20,090 nucleotides of DNA from Syncephalis fuscata (GCA_025786725.1 JAHLTZ010000169.1:1-20090); one strand, 5' to 3'. Positions 1-8,289 are shown, numbered from the stretch's first letter. The notes: generated from the letters alone by a model not told the origin. Made by a program: numbers and translations.

Positions 1-1155
1 TTCATTGCTGTAGTCTTCTTCTGTTTGGTGTTGACTTGTCATCTCTACGTCTTCTCCGTCTTCTACCTCTACCTCTCCCTCTTCTCTCTCTCCCATTGCT
101 GGCTCATCTTCCAGCGCCATTCCTTCTTCCATGTCACACACCATTGTCTCTACTGCTCCTTCTTCCGGCTTTTTGGCCGCTGCCGCTACTATGGCTAGCT
201 GCTTCGCTGTCTTCTCTAGCTCTTCCGTTTGGCGTCGCGTTTTCACACCCCCGCTAGCTAGATTTATTCCTGCTACTGGTCTTGTCTTTCTTTGTCTTCC
301 CTTCTTTGCTGGTGGTGGTAACTCTTGTTCTTCTTGTTGTTCTTGTTCTTCTTCTACTACTACTACTGCTACTGCTACCTCTCCTTCTTCTCTTTCTTCT
401 TCCTCCACCATTTCATTTTCTTCGTCTTCGTTCACATCTGTTGCTTCTGGCGTTTGCTGTTCTTCTTGTTGTTTTTCGTGTTCAGCTGTCACTGTATTGT
501 TGGCTGGTGCTGTGTTTCTCTGCTGCCAGCTTCCCGATGTACAGTCAACTGCGATATGTCCCACCATGTGGCACCTAAAGCACGCGTCTCTTCTTCCGAT
601 CTTCAGCATCATCGCCCCCACTCTTATTCTTGTCGGTATTTTCTTCTCGTCTGTTTCGACTTTACACACTACTATTGGAGACTCTAATACGCAGTCATAG
701 AATCTCTTTTCTAGTCTGTGTATCGCCCAGACTTTGCTGTTTGGCCCCAATTCTTCTCTTAATTTTTGTGCCACGTGCTCCAACTCTGTTGCCGCGTCCA
801 CCCCTATCACTTTCAGTGGTATTGGTGCTGGCCCTTCATAGCTTCTTACTTTGATGTGCTCTTCTCCAATATAAAAGCCTTCTCTCACCATCAAGTTTAC
901 TTGTTGTTTAGAGAATAAGCTAAACACATATTCCCCTGCTGCATTATCAATACTGTACTTGATTTTTTTTCCTTCTTTTAATTTCTTAACAATCGCCTGC
1001 GCGACTTCTGCTATTCTGTTAACATTTGTCATCTGTACCCCGATACAATGCTTCAATACTCTTTCCTTTCTTAATTTCTCCGCTTCGCTTTCCATCGTTT
1101 TCACAATGTTGTTTGTTACTTTTTCTGAGTAAAGCTGACGCTGCTGGGTTGTCAT
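1..1155 (-). CDS. Partial CCHC zinc-knuckle protein, probable Gag/ORF1 of a retroelement
   Basis: The frame is open from an ATG at 1155 to the window edge, 385 codons without a stop, so the protein is cut off by the window. Residues 1-60 are Lys/Glu-rich and helical-looking. Residues about 65-165 look like a compact alpha/beta (RRM-like) module. A single zinc knuckle of the form C-X2-C-X4-H-X4-C lies at C192, C195, H200 and C205. After it comes a long Glu/Gln-rich low-complexity stretch (about 220-265) and a Lys/Arg-rich patch. One CCHC knuckle behind an RRM-like module is typical of nucleic-acid-binding ORF1/Gag proteins of non-LTR retrotransposons; a host zinc-knuckle protein is the alternative. 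The reverse transcriptase expected next would lie outside the window. Base composition is clearly more GC-rich than the flanking array, which fits a mobile origin. The start codon is 45 bp from the divergent ATG at 1201. The coding frame is seen directly; the retroelement assignment is inferred. Confidence 0.6.
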   Translation of the reverse strand, partial: MTTQQRQLYSEKVTNNIVKTMESEAEKLRKERVLKHCIGVQMTNVNRIAEVAQAIVKKLKEGKKIKYSIDNAAGEYVFSLFSKQQVNLMVREGFYIGEEHIKVRSYEGPAPIPLKVIGVDAATELEHVAQKLREELGPNSKVWAIHRLEKRFYDCVLESPIVVCKVETDEKKIPTRIRVGAMMLKIGRRDACFRCHMVGHIAVDCTSGSWQQRNTAPANNTVTAEHEKQQEEQQTPEATDVNEDEENEMVEEEEREEGEVAVAVVVVEEEQEQQEEQELPPPAKKGRQRKTRPVAGINLASGGVKTRRQTEELEKTAKQLAIVAAAAKKPEEGAVETMVCDMEEGMALEDEPAMGEREEGEVEVEDGEDVEMTSQHQTEEDYSNE

Positions 1156-1200
1156 TTTTCTTGATGTCTTTTTCTTCTTTTTTCCTTTGAAAAAATATAA

Positions 1201-3310
1201 ATGGAAAGAGTCGTGGAATTGTATATTAGCTGATTATACACTAATTATATCCATGTATTGCATGTGCATTAATAATTTGATATTAACAGAAAGTAAGTTA
1301 TATTTTATATTAGTTATTTACTTACTAATCATATTCATGTACTATGTATAAACAAATATTAATAGAATGTAAGTAGCATTATATATTAATTGATTACTGG
1401 TCAACTATATACCGTGTATTGTCTGTATTAATAATTTACTATTAATAGGCAGTAGGTGATATTGTACATTAATTAAATATGCGCTAATTATGTGTCGTAT
1501 GTTGTGTGCATTTATAATTTAATATTAATAGAGAGTAAGTTGTATTGTATATAAATTGACTATAAATTGACTATACTATTTACTGGTGGTATTAATTATT
1601 TGATATTAATAGAGAGTAAGTGGCACTGTATATTAATTGACTATACATTAATAATGCTATTTATTGCTAATATCAATTATTTAATGTTAATAGATTGTAA
1701 GTAATATTGTATATTAATTGGATATACATTAACTATGCTATTTACTGATTGTATTGATTATTTAATATTAATAGGGAGTAAGTGGTGTTGTATATTAACT
1801 AACTATACATTAACTATACTATTTACTGATTGTATCAATTATTTAATATTAATAGACAGTAAGCTATATTGTGTATTAACTGCCTATACATTAACCATGC
1901 TATTTACCTATGATATTGCTTATTTAATATTAATAGGTCGTAAGTGATGTTTTATATTAATTAGCTATACATTAACTATGCTATTTACTGATTGTATTGC
2001 TTATTTAATATTAATAGCTGGTAAGCTATCTTGTATATTAATCGGCTATATATTAACTATGCTATTTACTAATTATATTAATTATTTAATATTAATAGTG
2101 GGTAAGTTGTATTGTATATTAATTTACTATACATTAACCATGCTATTTATTGATTGTACCAATTATTTAATATTACCAGCTTGTAAGTGATGTCTTATAT
2201 TATTTAATTATACATTAACTATGCTATTTACTGATGGTATTGCTTATTTAATATTAATAGGTCGTAAGTGATGTCTTATATTATCTGATTATACATTAAC
2301 TATGTTATTTACTGATGGTATTAATTATTCAATATTAATAGGTTGTAAGTAATATTGTATATCAATGATATTTACTAATAATACTAATTATTTAATATTA
2401 ATAGTCTGTAAGTGATATTGCATATTAATTTACTATACATTAATAATGCTATTTACTAATTGTACTAATTTTTAATATTACCAGCTTGTAAGTGATGTCT
2501 TGTATTATCTGATTATACATTAACTATGCTATTTACTGACGATATTGCTTATTTAATATTAATAGGTCGTAAGTGGTATTATATTATCTGATTATACATT
2601 AACTATGTTATTTACTGATGGTATTAATTATTTAACATTAATAGGTTGTAAGTTGCATGATATATTATCTGATTATACATTAACTATGCTATTTATTGAT
2701 TGTACCAATTGTTTAATAATAATAGTTGGTAAGTTATATTGTATATTAATTGGATATACATTAACTATATACTATGTATTGTGTATCAACAACTTAATAT
2801 TAATAGAATGTAAGCTGTACTGCATATTAATTGATTACTCACTAATTATATGTTATTTATTGGTTGCACTAATTATTTAATATAATAGGCGGTGGTAAGT
2901 GGTATTTTATATTAATTGGCTATGCATTAATTACATGCTGTCTATTATGTGTATTAATATATTAATATTAATAGTTCGTAAGTTGTACTGTGTATTAACT
3001 GACTTATACATTAACTATACGACATGTAATATCTTTATTTATAAATGCAGCCAACCCACAATCATAAAAGCATTAACATTGGTAGTGCAATCGGATCATT
3101 ATTCCAATACACTTTAGGTATATATTCGGTGAAATGCAAGACTATTTGACAACTACGCCGTCCAGTCTATTTATATATCAAGTTTTGGCCAATGCTCCGG
3201 TTTATCCAGTCTCTAATCAATGGAATCATTATTTTGCCAACAACTTTGCATTTAGTTGTTCCTATTCAACTGTGCAAGTTTATAGTAATAAACTTATGGT
3301 TCCATCTTAA
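1201..3310 (+). CDS. Candidate secreted protein whose signal sequence is encoded by 22 one-codon microexons
   Basis: Proposed model of 25 exons. Exon 1 is ATG at 1201 to 1209 (or 1212). Then come 22 microexons at 1290, 1366, 1449, 1532, 1613, 1694, 1775, 1856, 1937, 2018, 2099, 2180, 2261, 2342, 2405, 2485, 2566, 2645, 2726, 2807, 2889 (six bases) and 2975. The last two exons are 3051-3117 and 3183-3310 (TAA). Every microexon lies between an AG and GTAAGT (18 of 22), GTAAGC (3) or GTAGGT (1). Thirteen of the 21 introns between them are exactly 78 nt. All microexons are phase 0. The codons give KNARR, then IGTVLWLVVSLVVL, then NAVF: a basic n-region and a hydrophobic core, like a signal peptide or anchor. 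The downstream exons join in frame across a 65-nt GTATAT...CAAG intron and end in a Tyr/Asn-rich stretch. Total about 90 residues, no recognised family. The weakest point is the first donor (GTCGTG or GTGGAA). Without RNA data this is a strong hypothesis, not a fact. Confidence 0.55.
1210..3050 (+). repeat. Tandem array of about 81-bp units, about 23 copies
   Basis: The unit runs roughly GTAAGT-N5-TGTATATTAATTG, then CTATACATTAACTATGCTATTTACTGATTG, then TTATTTAATATTAATAG and three variable bases. Spacing between successive GTAAGT sites is 81 bp for most units, with a range of 63-85. The array is very AT-rich. The outer copies (before about 1530 and after about 2760) are more diverged than the central ones, as expected for an array that grows by internal unequal exchange. 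A 3-unit block is itself duplicated (see findings). Potential branch-point sequences (TTAAC, ACTGAT) recur in each unit about 27-45 nt before the AG. Reading frames through the array encode 27-residue repeats only because 81 is a multiple of three; they are interrupted and not proposed as genes. Confidence 0.97.
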
Positions 3311-4680
3311 TTATATACAATCAAATTGCTATATCTATAATTATATCATGTAAGCTATAAACATAGATTGGTATGGATAGTAGCAAAGCTATCATTATCA
3401 TATAGCCAAACAATATTATGCTGAAATTAGAATAAATACGCTTTTTAATAAAACACGACAATAAAGCATACAATATTATAAAACAAAATAAATAGACAAA
3501 ACAAATACGTGAATAGTAATAACAAAACTATACTGTATGCAATTAGCCAATAGTAATGAACGAAATGGATCAAGATCTGCTAAAAGAATACAGTTAGCAA
3601 TGAACTTTTAGCTTTTATTAATATAGTTTTCTACAATTTACAATATTAATGATATAGACGGACATATAGTATATGTATACAGAATAGATAAGTACAGTAC
3701 AACAATAATGATAAATAAATAGCTTAATAACCAATGACACTCAACAGCCAGTTTCATCTTCAATAAAGCGGATATTTTGTTTAAATGTGTGGCTATTATA
3801 GCTATTTAACTGCCAAATCACACTAAACAACCAATAGCATGCTCAATATTGTGGAAAAGTGATCTTTATTTAGTTAATAAAAATATCATAAGATTTGATA
3901 CAAATCAAGTGGTTTAAATGATCCGTCACAGCACCCTCTTAAGCTTCTTTCGCCATGTTCCACAACTCTTTTAAATTGGAACATTGGAGCGACTACTGCG
4001 ACATTTAAAATGAACGTTACAAGTAGATTGTTCTAGTTTATCAATGACAAATGCCATGTTGACGGTTTTATTTTGCACATCTTCACTCTTGCTTGATACA
4101 CCAACTAATTAATTTAAGTTGATCAAAGCAATAACACTTTTATGTAATTCGGAATTATTTAATTGCTATATCTGATATTCAAAATACTCTAAATCAATCT
4201 AATCTTATTTGTTGGTTAGATTTAAAATCTAAAAATATTTATTAATTAAATCATTTTTGTTTGCATTACACTTTATTTATTTTGATAGTTGTTTCATTAG
4301 TAGTTTGTGTTTGTTCAATAAAAACGGTTATTTAACATCAACTACTGTTTCAACACAATTAGTGCTAATTTCTACATAGCATATTTTTGTATTGTATTTT
4401 TTTGAGTTGCATTTGCCGTAAGTATATTATCGAAAGTCTTTTAACAAATAAATGCGATTGACATTACTGTTAATATTGCTACAATGAACTAAATTATGTA
4501 AATAAGCAAAGTTTTATAATCTAATTCATTTTAATTTATTATCAAAATTTATACAATTGTAACTATTGTTATAAGTTAAAGCCATTTGATACTAATAAGT
4601 ATTATTATTAAACTAATATTAAAACATCTAAGTAAGCTACTATTTCTATTTCTTTTTTTCCTTTAGTTACTTGGTCAAAG
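3311..4680. other. AT-rich intergenic region, no gene recognised
   Basis: About 1.4 kb of very AT-rich sequence with stops in all frames. I found no tRNA, no convincing exon chain and no continuation of the AG-NNN-GTAAGT pattern, although isolated GTAAGC/GTAAGT words occur near 3350 and 4420. It presumably holds the 3' end of the upstream gene. Confidence 0.6.
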
Positions 4681-4944
4681 CTACATAATTTTATTACTAG
4701 TGTTATAGCAATGCCATCCTTTTTTTAGCGAATCAAAAGCATACCAAATTTTGTAATGAGAAATAATCGCATCTATTGAGCTATTATAATTGCTAGTATG
4801 TATTAAATAATTAAATACGCATTTAATGCTTTTAACGTTGGATAACCATTTATACAGATTTAAAGTGTTATCAATTTTGATGGTTTGGCTAAGTCTAAAC
4901 AAATAGCCAATTGTTAATATCAAATAAAGCAAGGGGATACACAT
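4681..4944 (-). CDS. Small hypothetical ORF with hydrophobic N-terminus
   Basis: An 87-codon ATG-initiated frame. The first 17 or so residues are hydrophobic (MCIPLLYLILTIGYLF), resembling a signal peptide, and the rest is Tyr/Ser/Lys/Asn-rich with two Trp-containing segments and two Cys. I recognise no family. In such AT-rich DNA a frame of this length is only mildly unlikely by chance, and no neighbouring exons were identified. It could be an exon of a small secreted protein or noise. Confidence 0.2.
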   Translation of the reverse strand: MCIPLLYLILTIGYLFRLSQTIKIDNTLNLYKWLSNVKSIKCVFNYLIHTSNYNSSIDAIISHYKIWYAFDSLKKGWHCYNTSNKIM

Positions 4945-5084
4945 CCCTTACATATTTTGCTTAAATGAAATTAAGGAGATGTTTGTATTAAATAGATTAG
5001 CTGGCCAAATATGCCAATATTCATTATCTCTTTAAGTTTGCACAAATATCTATTTTTTCAATACGACTATATAATTGCTTAAAA

Positions 5085-5741
5085 ATGCAAGTGTTACACT
5101 TTATGTTTATTGCAGTATGGTGGCTGTTTTTAACCACAAACGAAGGACTGGCTCATGAAAATGAAAACACTGTCGATTTAATGAGCATTCCATTAAATGA
5201 AAAATCTACAACTACGGCAGAACCACACACTGCTTCCAATGCCACCACGGCTACAACTATGGCTGCACCACACAATGCTACCAATGTTGCTAATACTACT
5301 ATGGCCATCGTAGCTACCGCTAATAATACTAAAAGTATCATTAACACCAATACTAAACCAGCAGCTACTAGTATCAATGGCGGTAGTGCAACAATAGCCG
5401 TTAGCAATAACACAGCACTTGCAGCCAATACTACAAGCAAAGTTGGACAAGTTGCTATAGGTAATAGCTCTGTTAGTAATAGATCTAGTAGTCATAATAC
5501 AGATGAGCAATTCCTATTTCCTCTACCAACTCTGACTGCAGCTGATACCAGTCCAGCAAGTGCACCTGACACCAAAAATCAAACAGACCACAAATCAATA
5601 CCAACAAGTCGTAATGCTACACGTAGTCGTATACGTAACAATCGACAAGACTTGAATGATGCCAATAAATTTATGACTTATTGGTTTACTTGTTTAATGG
5701 CTGTATTAACCTCTAGTGCAGTTATATATTGGCATAAATAA
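5085..5741 (+). CDS. Secreted, N-glycosylation-rich mucin-like surface protein
   Basis: A 218-residue intronless protein. Residues 1-24 form a signal peptide (hydrophobic MFIAVWWLFL core, probable cleavage after GLA). The body (about 30-180) is low-complexity Thr/Ser/Asn/Ala with many N-X-S/T sequons (repeated NAT, NNT, NTT), as in heavily glycosylated wall or surface proteins. A short basic segment (about 175-192) is followed by a hydrophobic C-terminal segment (about 197-216) ending in HK. That end could be a single-pass anchor or a GPI-attachment signal. No catalytic domain is seen, and low complexity prevents a family assignment. The ATG follows an A-rich leader. The stop is only 51 bp from that of the convergent gene at 5793. 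The role as a cell-surface or wall protein is inferred from composition. Confidence 0.75.
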   Translation: MQVLHFMFIAVWWLFLTTNEGLAHENENTVDLMSIPLNEKSTTTAEPHTASNATTATTMAAPHNATNVANTTMAIVATANNTKSIINTNTKPAATSINGGSATIAVSNNTALAANTTSKVGQVAIGNSSVSNRSSSHNTDEQFLFPLPTLTAADTSPASAPDTKNQTDHKSIPTSRNATRSRIRNNRQDLNDANKFMTYWFTCLMAVLTSSAVIYWHK

Positions 5742-5792
5742 AATATTTTATTCACTAGAGTTAAATAAATGACAAATAAATGTTTTATTGTT
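5742..5792. terminator. Shared convergent 3' end / polyadenylation region
   Basis: Only 51 bp separate two convergent stops. AATAAA-like words occur on the plus strand (at the stop and near 5764) and on the minus strand (TTTATT near 5747 and 5783), so both transcripts probably overlap at their 3' ends. This is inferred from motifs only. Confidence 0.35.
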
Positions 5793-7097
5793 TTATATTG
5801 GCACTTGTTTCAGCGCTAGCATTGCACATCGCTCCTTTGCTTCCTCGGGATAAAAGTAAACAGTCGATCCAGTATCTACATATACCGCAACTCTTGGACT
5901 TCCTACAAAATACAGCTTAATGCTACAGCTGTACATGCCGTTGGTTGTTCGCGTTAAACTATAAACCGGTGGCGCATAATCTAAATCACTGCACCGTTCC
6001 TCTAGTATTTGACTATAGCTAAGGCTGTCGCTGTTATCTACGCCATTAGAAAAGCTTGTTGCATCGCTCGACCCATATTGCTGGGCAGTGGACGAGTAAC
6101 ATGTAGTATGGTTGCTGCTGTCTACCGAATGTGCTGGCTCTTTGCCACTCACAGTACCAGAAGCAATTTGATTATACATTTGCAACGCACAGTCATTTAG
6201 TGCATCAATAATACGCAAATGACTTGCTCTACTAAAAGCAATAATGCCATCTATTTCTTTCTCGTGAAGATGCATAATCGATGTAAATGAACGGCCACTC
6301 TGTTTGATGGTAAATTCAGCCACTTGCTTGAGAGTTTGAACCATTGCTATTACTACTTTCAGTGGCTGTTCTTCAAGTTGTGGTCGTAAATTTGACACAC
6401 AATCCCCTTTAACAATGCCTTCAAGCTCGTCGCTATCCATGTAGGCCAGTGTTGTATAGGCCAGATAAGCGCATTGTTCGCGTCCTACCGTTGGATCACC
6501 CGCTTGATCTGGAAAAACGGTTGGATCGAATGTATCTACTAGAAACTCGCATCGTCCAATTCTCAAGCTACTTTGATACTTGGCTAGCGATAAATTGGTG
6601 CATTTTGCAACCTCTAACGGTACTTTATTCGCTAAAGCATTATCCAGCTGTTGCGGATCGTCCAACACAAGGCGAAATATTATCATAAAGTTGTTAGAGA
6701 CTGGGAATATTGCTTCAGAATTTACATCTGGTTGGCCATTCACTAGTCTGTGGCCGTAAGAGGGAAGAGCTGGGCTATGCGGTAAACGTTTGTATAGTAC
6801 TTCATCTAACGCTGCGCTAAATGTAGCGTGGCCAGACGGTGGAATCAGTACTGTTTCTTCTAATTCATCATCAGGCGCCAGCTGAACACTTTCCAACAGT
6901 TGGCAGGTTAGCTTGATGTGTTCAGTGCCGCTAGAACCAAGACTAGGCGCTGACAGCACAGCAAGGTTTACTTCTGGCGTTTCTAGCAGCGGCTCGAGTC
7001 GTATAGCACCAAGCTCATCAAGAAGAGCTTCAAGCGCATCAGATGAAGGCAATATAGCATCTTCAGCTTGTATGCTGTCGAAATCACTAATAGTCAT
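5793..7097 (-). CDS. Unknown 434-residue protein with dsRNA-binding-like C-terminal domain
   Basis: A single-exon gene with an ATG at 7097 and a TAA at 5793. The first 100 residues are acidic and Leu/Glu/Ser-rich. The last 70 or so residues have the layout of a double-stranded RNA-binding domain: an opening helix with 'SYSQILEERC', then 'APPVYSL', beta strands 'GMYSCSIKLYF' and 'VAVYV', and a closing helix 'EEAKERCAMLALKQ' matching the usual EAK..AA..AL pattern. A second, weaker candidate lies around residues 165-230, where 'CEFLVDTF' is followed by a helix 'GREQCAYLAYTTLAYM'. Between them is a Ser/Asn/Thr-rich linker. No nuclease or helicase motifs are visible. It may be an RNA-binding accessory protein, for example in small-RNA processing or a mitochondrial ribosome, but the function is unassigned. 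It lies 116 bp downstream of the PEX11-like gene on the same strand. Confidence 0.75.
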   Translation of the reverse strand: MTISDFDSIQAEDAILPSSDALEALLDELGAIRLEPLLETPEVNLAVLSAPSLGSSGTEHIKLTCQLLESVQLAPDDELEETVLIPPSGHATFSAALDEVLYKRLPHSPALPSYGHRLVNGQPDVNSEAIFPVSNNFMIIFRLVLDDPQQLDNALANKVPLEVAKCTNLSLAKYQSSLRIGRCEFLVDTFDPTVFPDQAGDPTVGREQCAYLAYTTLAYMDSDELEGIVKGDCVSNLRPQLEEQPLKVVIAMVQTLKQVAEFTIKQSGRSFTSIMHLHEKEIDGIIAFSRASHLRIIDALNDCALQMYNQIASGTVSGKEPAHSVDSSNHTTCYSSTAQQYGSSDATSFSNGVDNSDSLSYSQILEERCSDLDYAPPVYSLTRTTNGMYSCSIKLYFVGSPRVAVYVDTGSTVYFYPEEAKERCAMLALKQVPI

Positions 7098-7213
7098 CGT
7101 GGATTCAACAAAGAAAAGACATATATATTACAAAGGAGGTAAAGAAAGATGGTGGTAAATTTATTGCCATTACAAATTAAAAATACTAAACGTTCATTTA
7201 AATGGCATCTACA

Positions 7214-8289
7214 TTATGCTGACGCTGTCTTGACCCATAGCTTGTGTGCACTAAGCATGCCTGACAATAGACCGGTCAAAGCTGGCCATCCGTCGGAGAA
7301 CTGCCAATGGAACATATCATATGTGCAGAATCCAAGATCACCTAAGAATTTACCGCATGAAACGCGTAGCCAATACTGCTTGTCATACAAAGTAGCCAGT
7401 GTCTTTTCGGCCACTTGGATTGTTCTATGATCGGCGTCGCCGTCTGTCACATCTTGTTGTAGCGTTTAATCATAAGCTTCTGCGTATCAATCTTATCTTG
7501 CAATGCTAATTGATCCTTAGCATTGGCATACAAGTCAAACCATATACCGGTAAACCAGAAGCGAAGTGACCATACTTCCGATGGATCTTCCATCCATTTG
7601 GTAGACAGTTGATGCGACATAGGCAGTATATATCGTCAAGAAGATCATTCATAAAACCAACTATAGGTGGCACACCACCCATAGCCAACGTAGTAGCATA
7701 GCCGTCGATATCTGCGGTGGATTCTTGCTACTTTGTCCGTCGGTCAATTTACGGCCTGGCATATCCGATAGCCACTCGACTATTTCATCGTAAGTTCCAA
7801 CCAGTGGCCAAGACGAATAATCTTGCGTGTTGTGCTAAATGCCTTGTCAATGCTGACAAACGTTCTCGTAACAATGCGTCCTTTGGGGTTTAAGTGCTTT
7901 CCATAACAGTACTTTAATAAATACTGTATCAACTTCATTGTTTGTCCCGACCATCTGTCTGACGAACAAAACGTATATAAAGTGCCAATAAAGGTACACC
8001 GGGTTTAATGGCTGCCTTGGCGTCGATAATGGCGCCGCAGTCATCGACTTGGCTAGAACTGGCGTACCATTAGATGTCATTGGATTACTTGCCAGTTTGC
8101 TCGTTGGCAACAAAGTATAAGTTTGATTTACGCTTTGCTTGTTATTACTTGCGCATTAATTGGTGTGGTAGCCAAGGTATTACCACTAGAGTTATTATTA
8201 TTATTATTATTACTGCTATTATCTCCAGCTACTTGGCTATCGATTGTTATTGTTGCTGTTGTTGAATCTTCAATAAAGTGAGGCCCCAT
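7214..8289 (-). pseudogene. PEX11-like peroxisomal membrane protein, frame broken by several single-base slips
   Basis: Piecing the three minus-strand frames together gives a PEX11-family protein. In order it has a 'VRQTDGRDK' then 'KLIQYLLKY' segment, 'STTRKIIRLGHWLE', 'DEIVEWLSDMP', 'MNDLLDDIYCLCRI', 'WSLRFWFTGIWFDLY', and a C-terminal 'SDGWPALTGLLSGMLSAHKLW'. PEX11 proteins elongate and divide peroxisomes. The N-terminal 90 or so residues are low-complexity with an Asn run. The frame slips near 7462, 7607, 7716, 7796, 7942 and 8034, and probably 8148. Every case is restored by one additional base, usually in or next to a short homopolymer, and no other stop interrupts the family motifs. 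This fits either local assembly undercalls or a very recent pseudogene. Start (ATG 8289) and stop (TAA 7214) are in the outer segments. Which PEX11 subtype this is remains uncertain. Confidence 0.7.
8192..8212. repeat. ATT microsatellite (Asn run in the PEX11-like N-terminus)
   Basis: About seven TTA/ATT units; on the minus strand these are AAT codons encoding a poly-Asn tract in the variable N-terminus of the PEX11-like gene. Confidence 0.85.

Noticed and set aside
36-854. Plus-strand Leu/Ser/Phe-rich frames at the left edge
   Set aside because: They are shadows of the Glu/Lys-rich minus-strand zinc-knuckle ORF.
1210-3050. CRISPR-like repeat-spacer array
   Set aside because: The variable part is only 3 bases, the repeats are degenerate and about 78 bp, and the genome is eukaryotic.
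1156-3050. Array as tandem 5' promoter monomers of the minus-strand retroelement
   Set aside because: Possible in principle, but it does not explain the strand-specific splice signals or the coding-like triplets; kept only as an alternative.
1735-3117. Long frames through the array encoding 27-residue repeats
   Set aside because: They stay open only because 81 bp is a multiple of three, they are broken by TGA in many units, and they read the splice-like triplet out of phase.
5153-5510. Minus-strand Val/Leu/Ala-rich frames opposite the mucin-like gene
   Set aside because: They are complements of Asn/Thr/Ala-rich codons; the plus-strand protein has a signal peptide and sequons.
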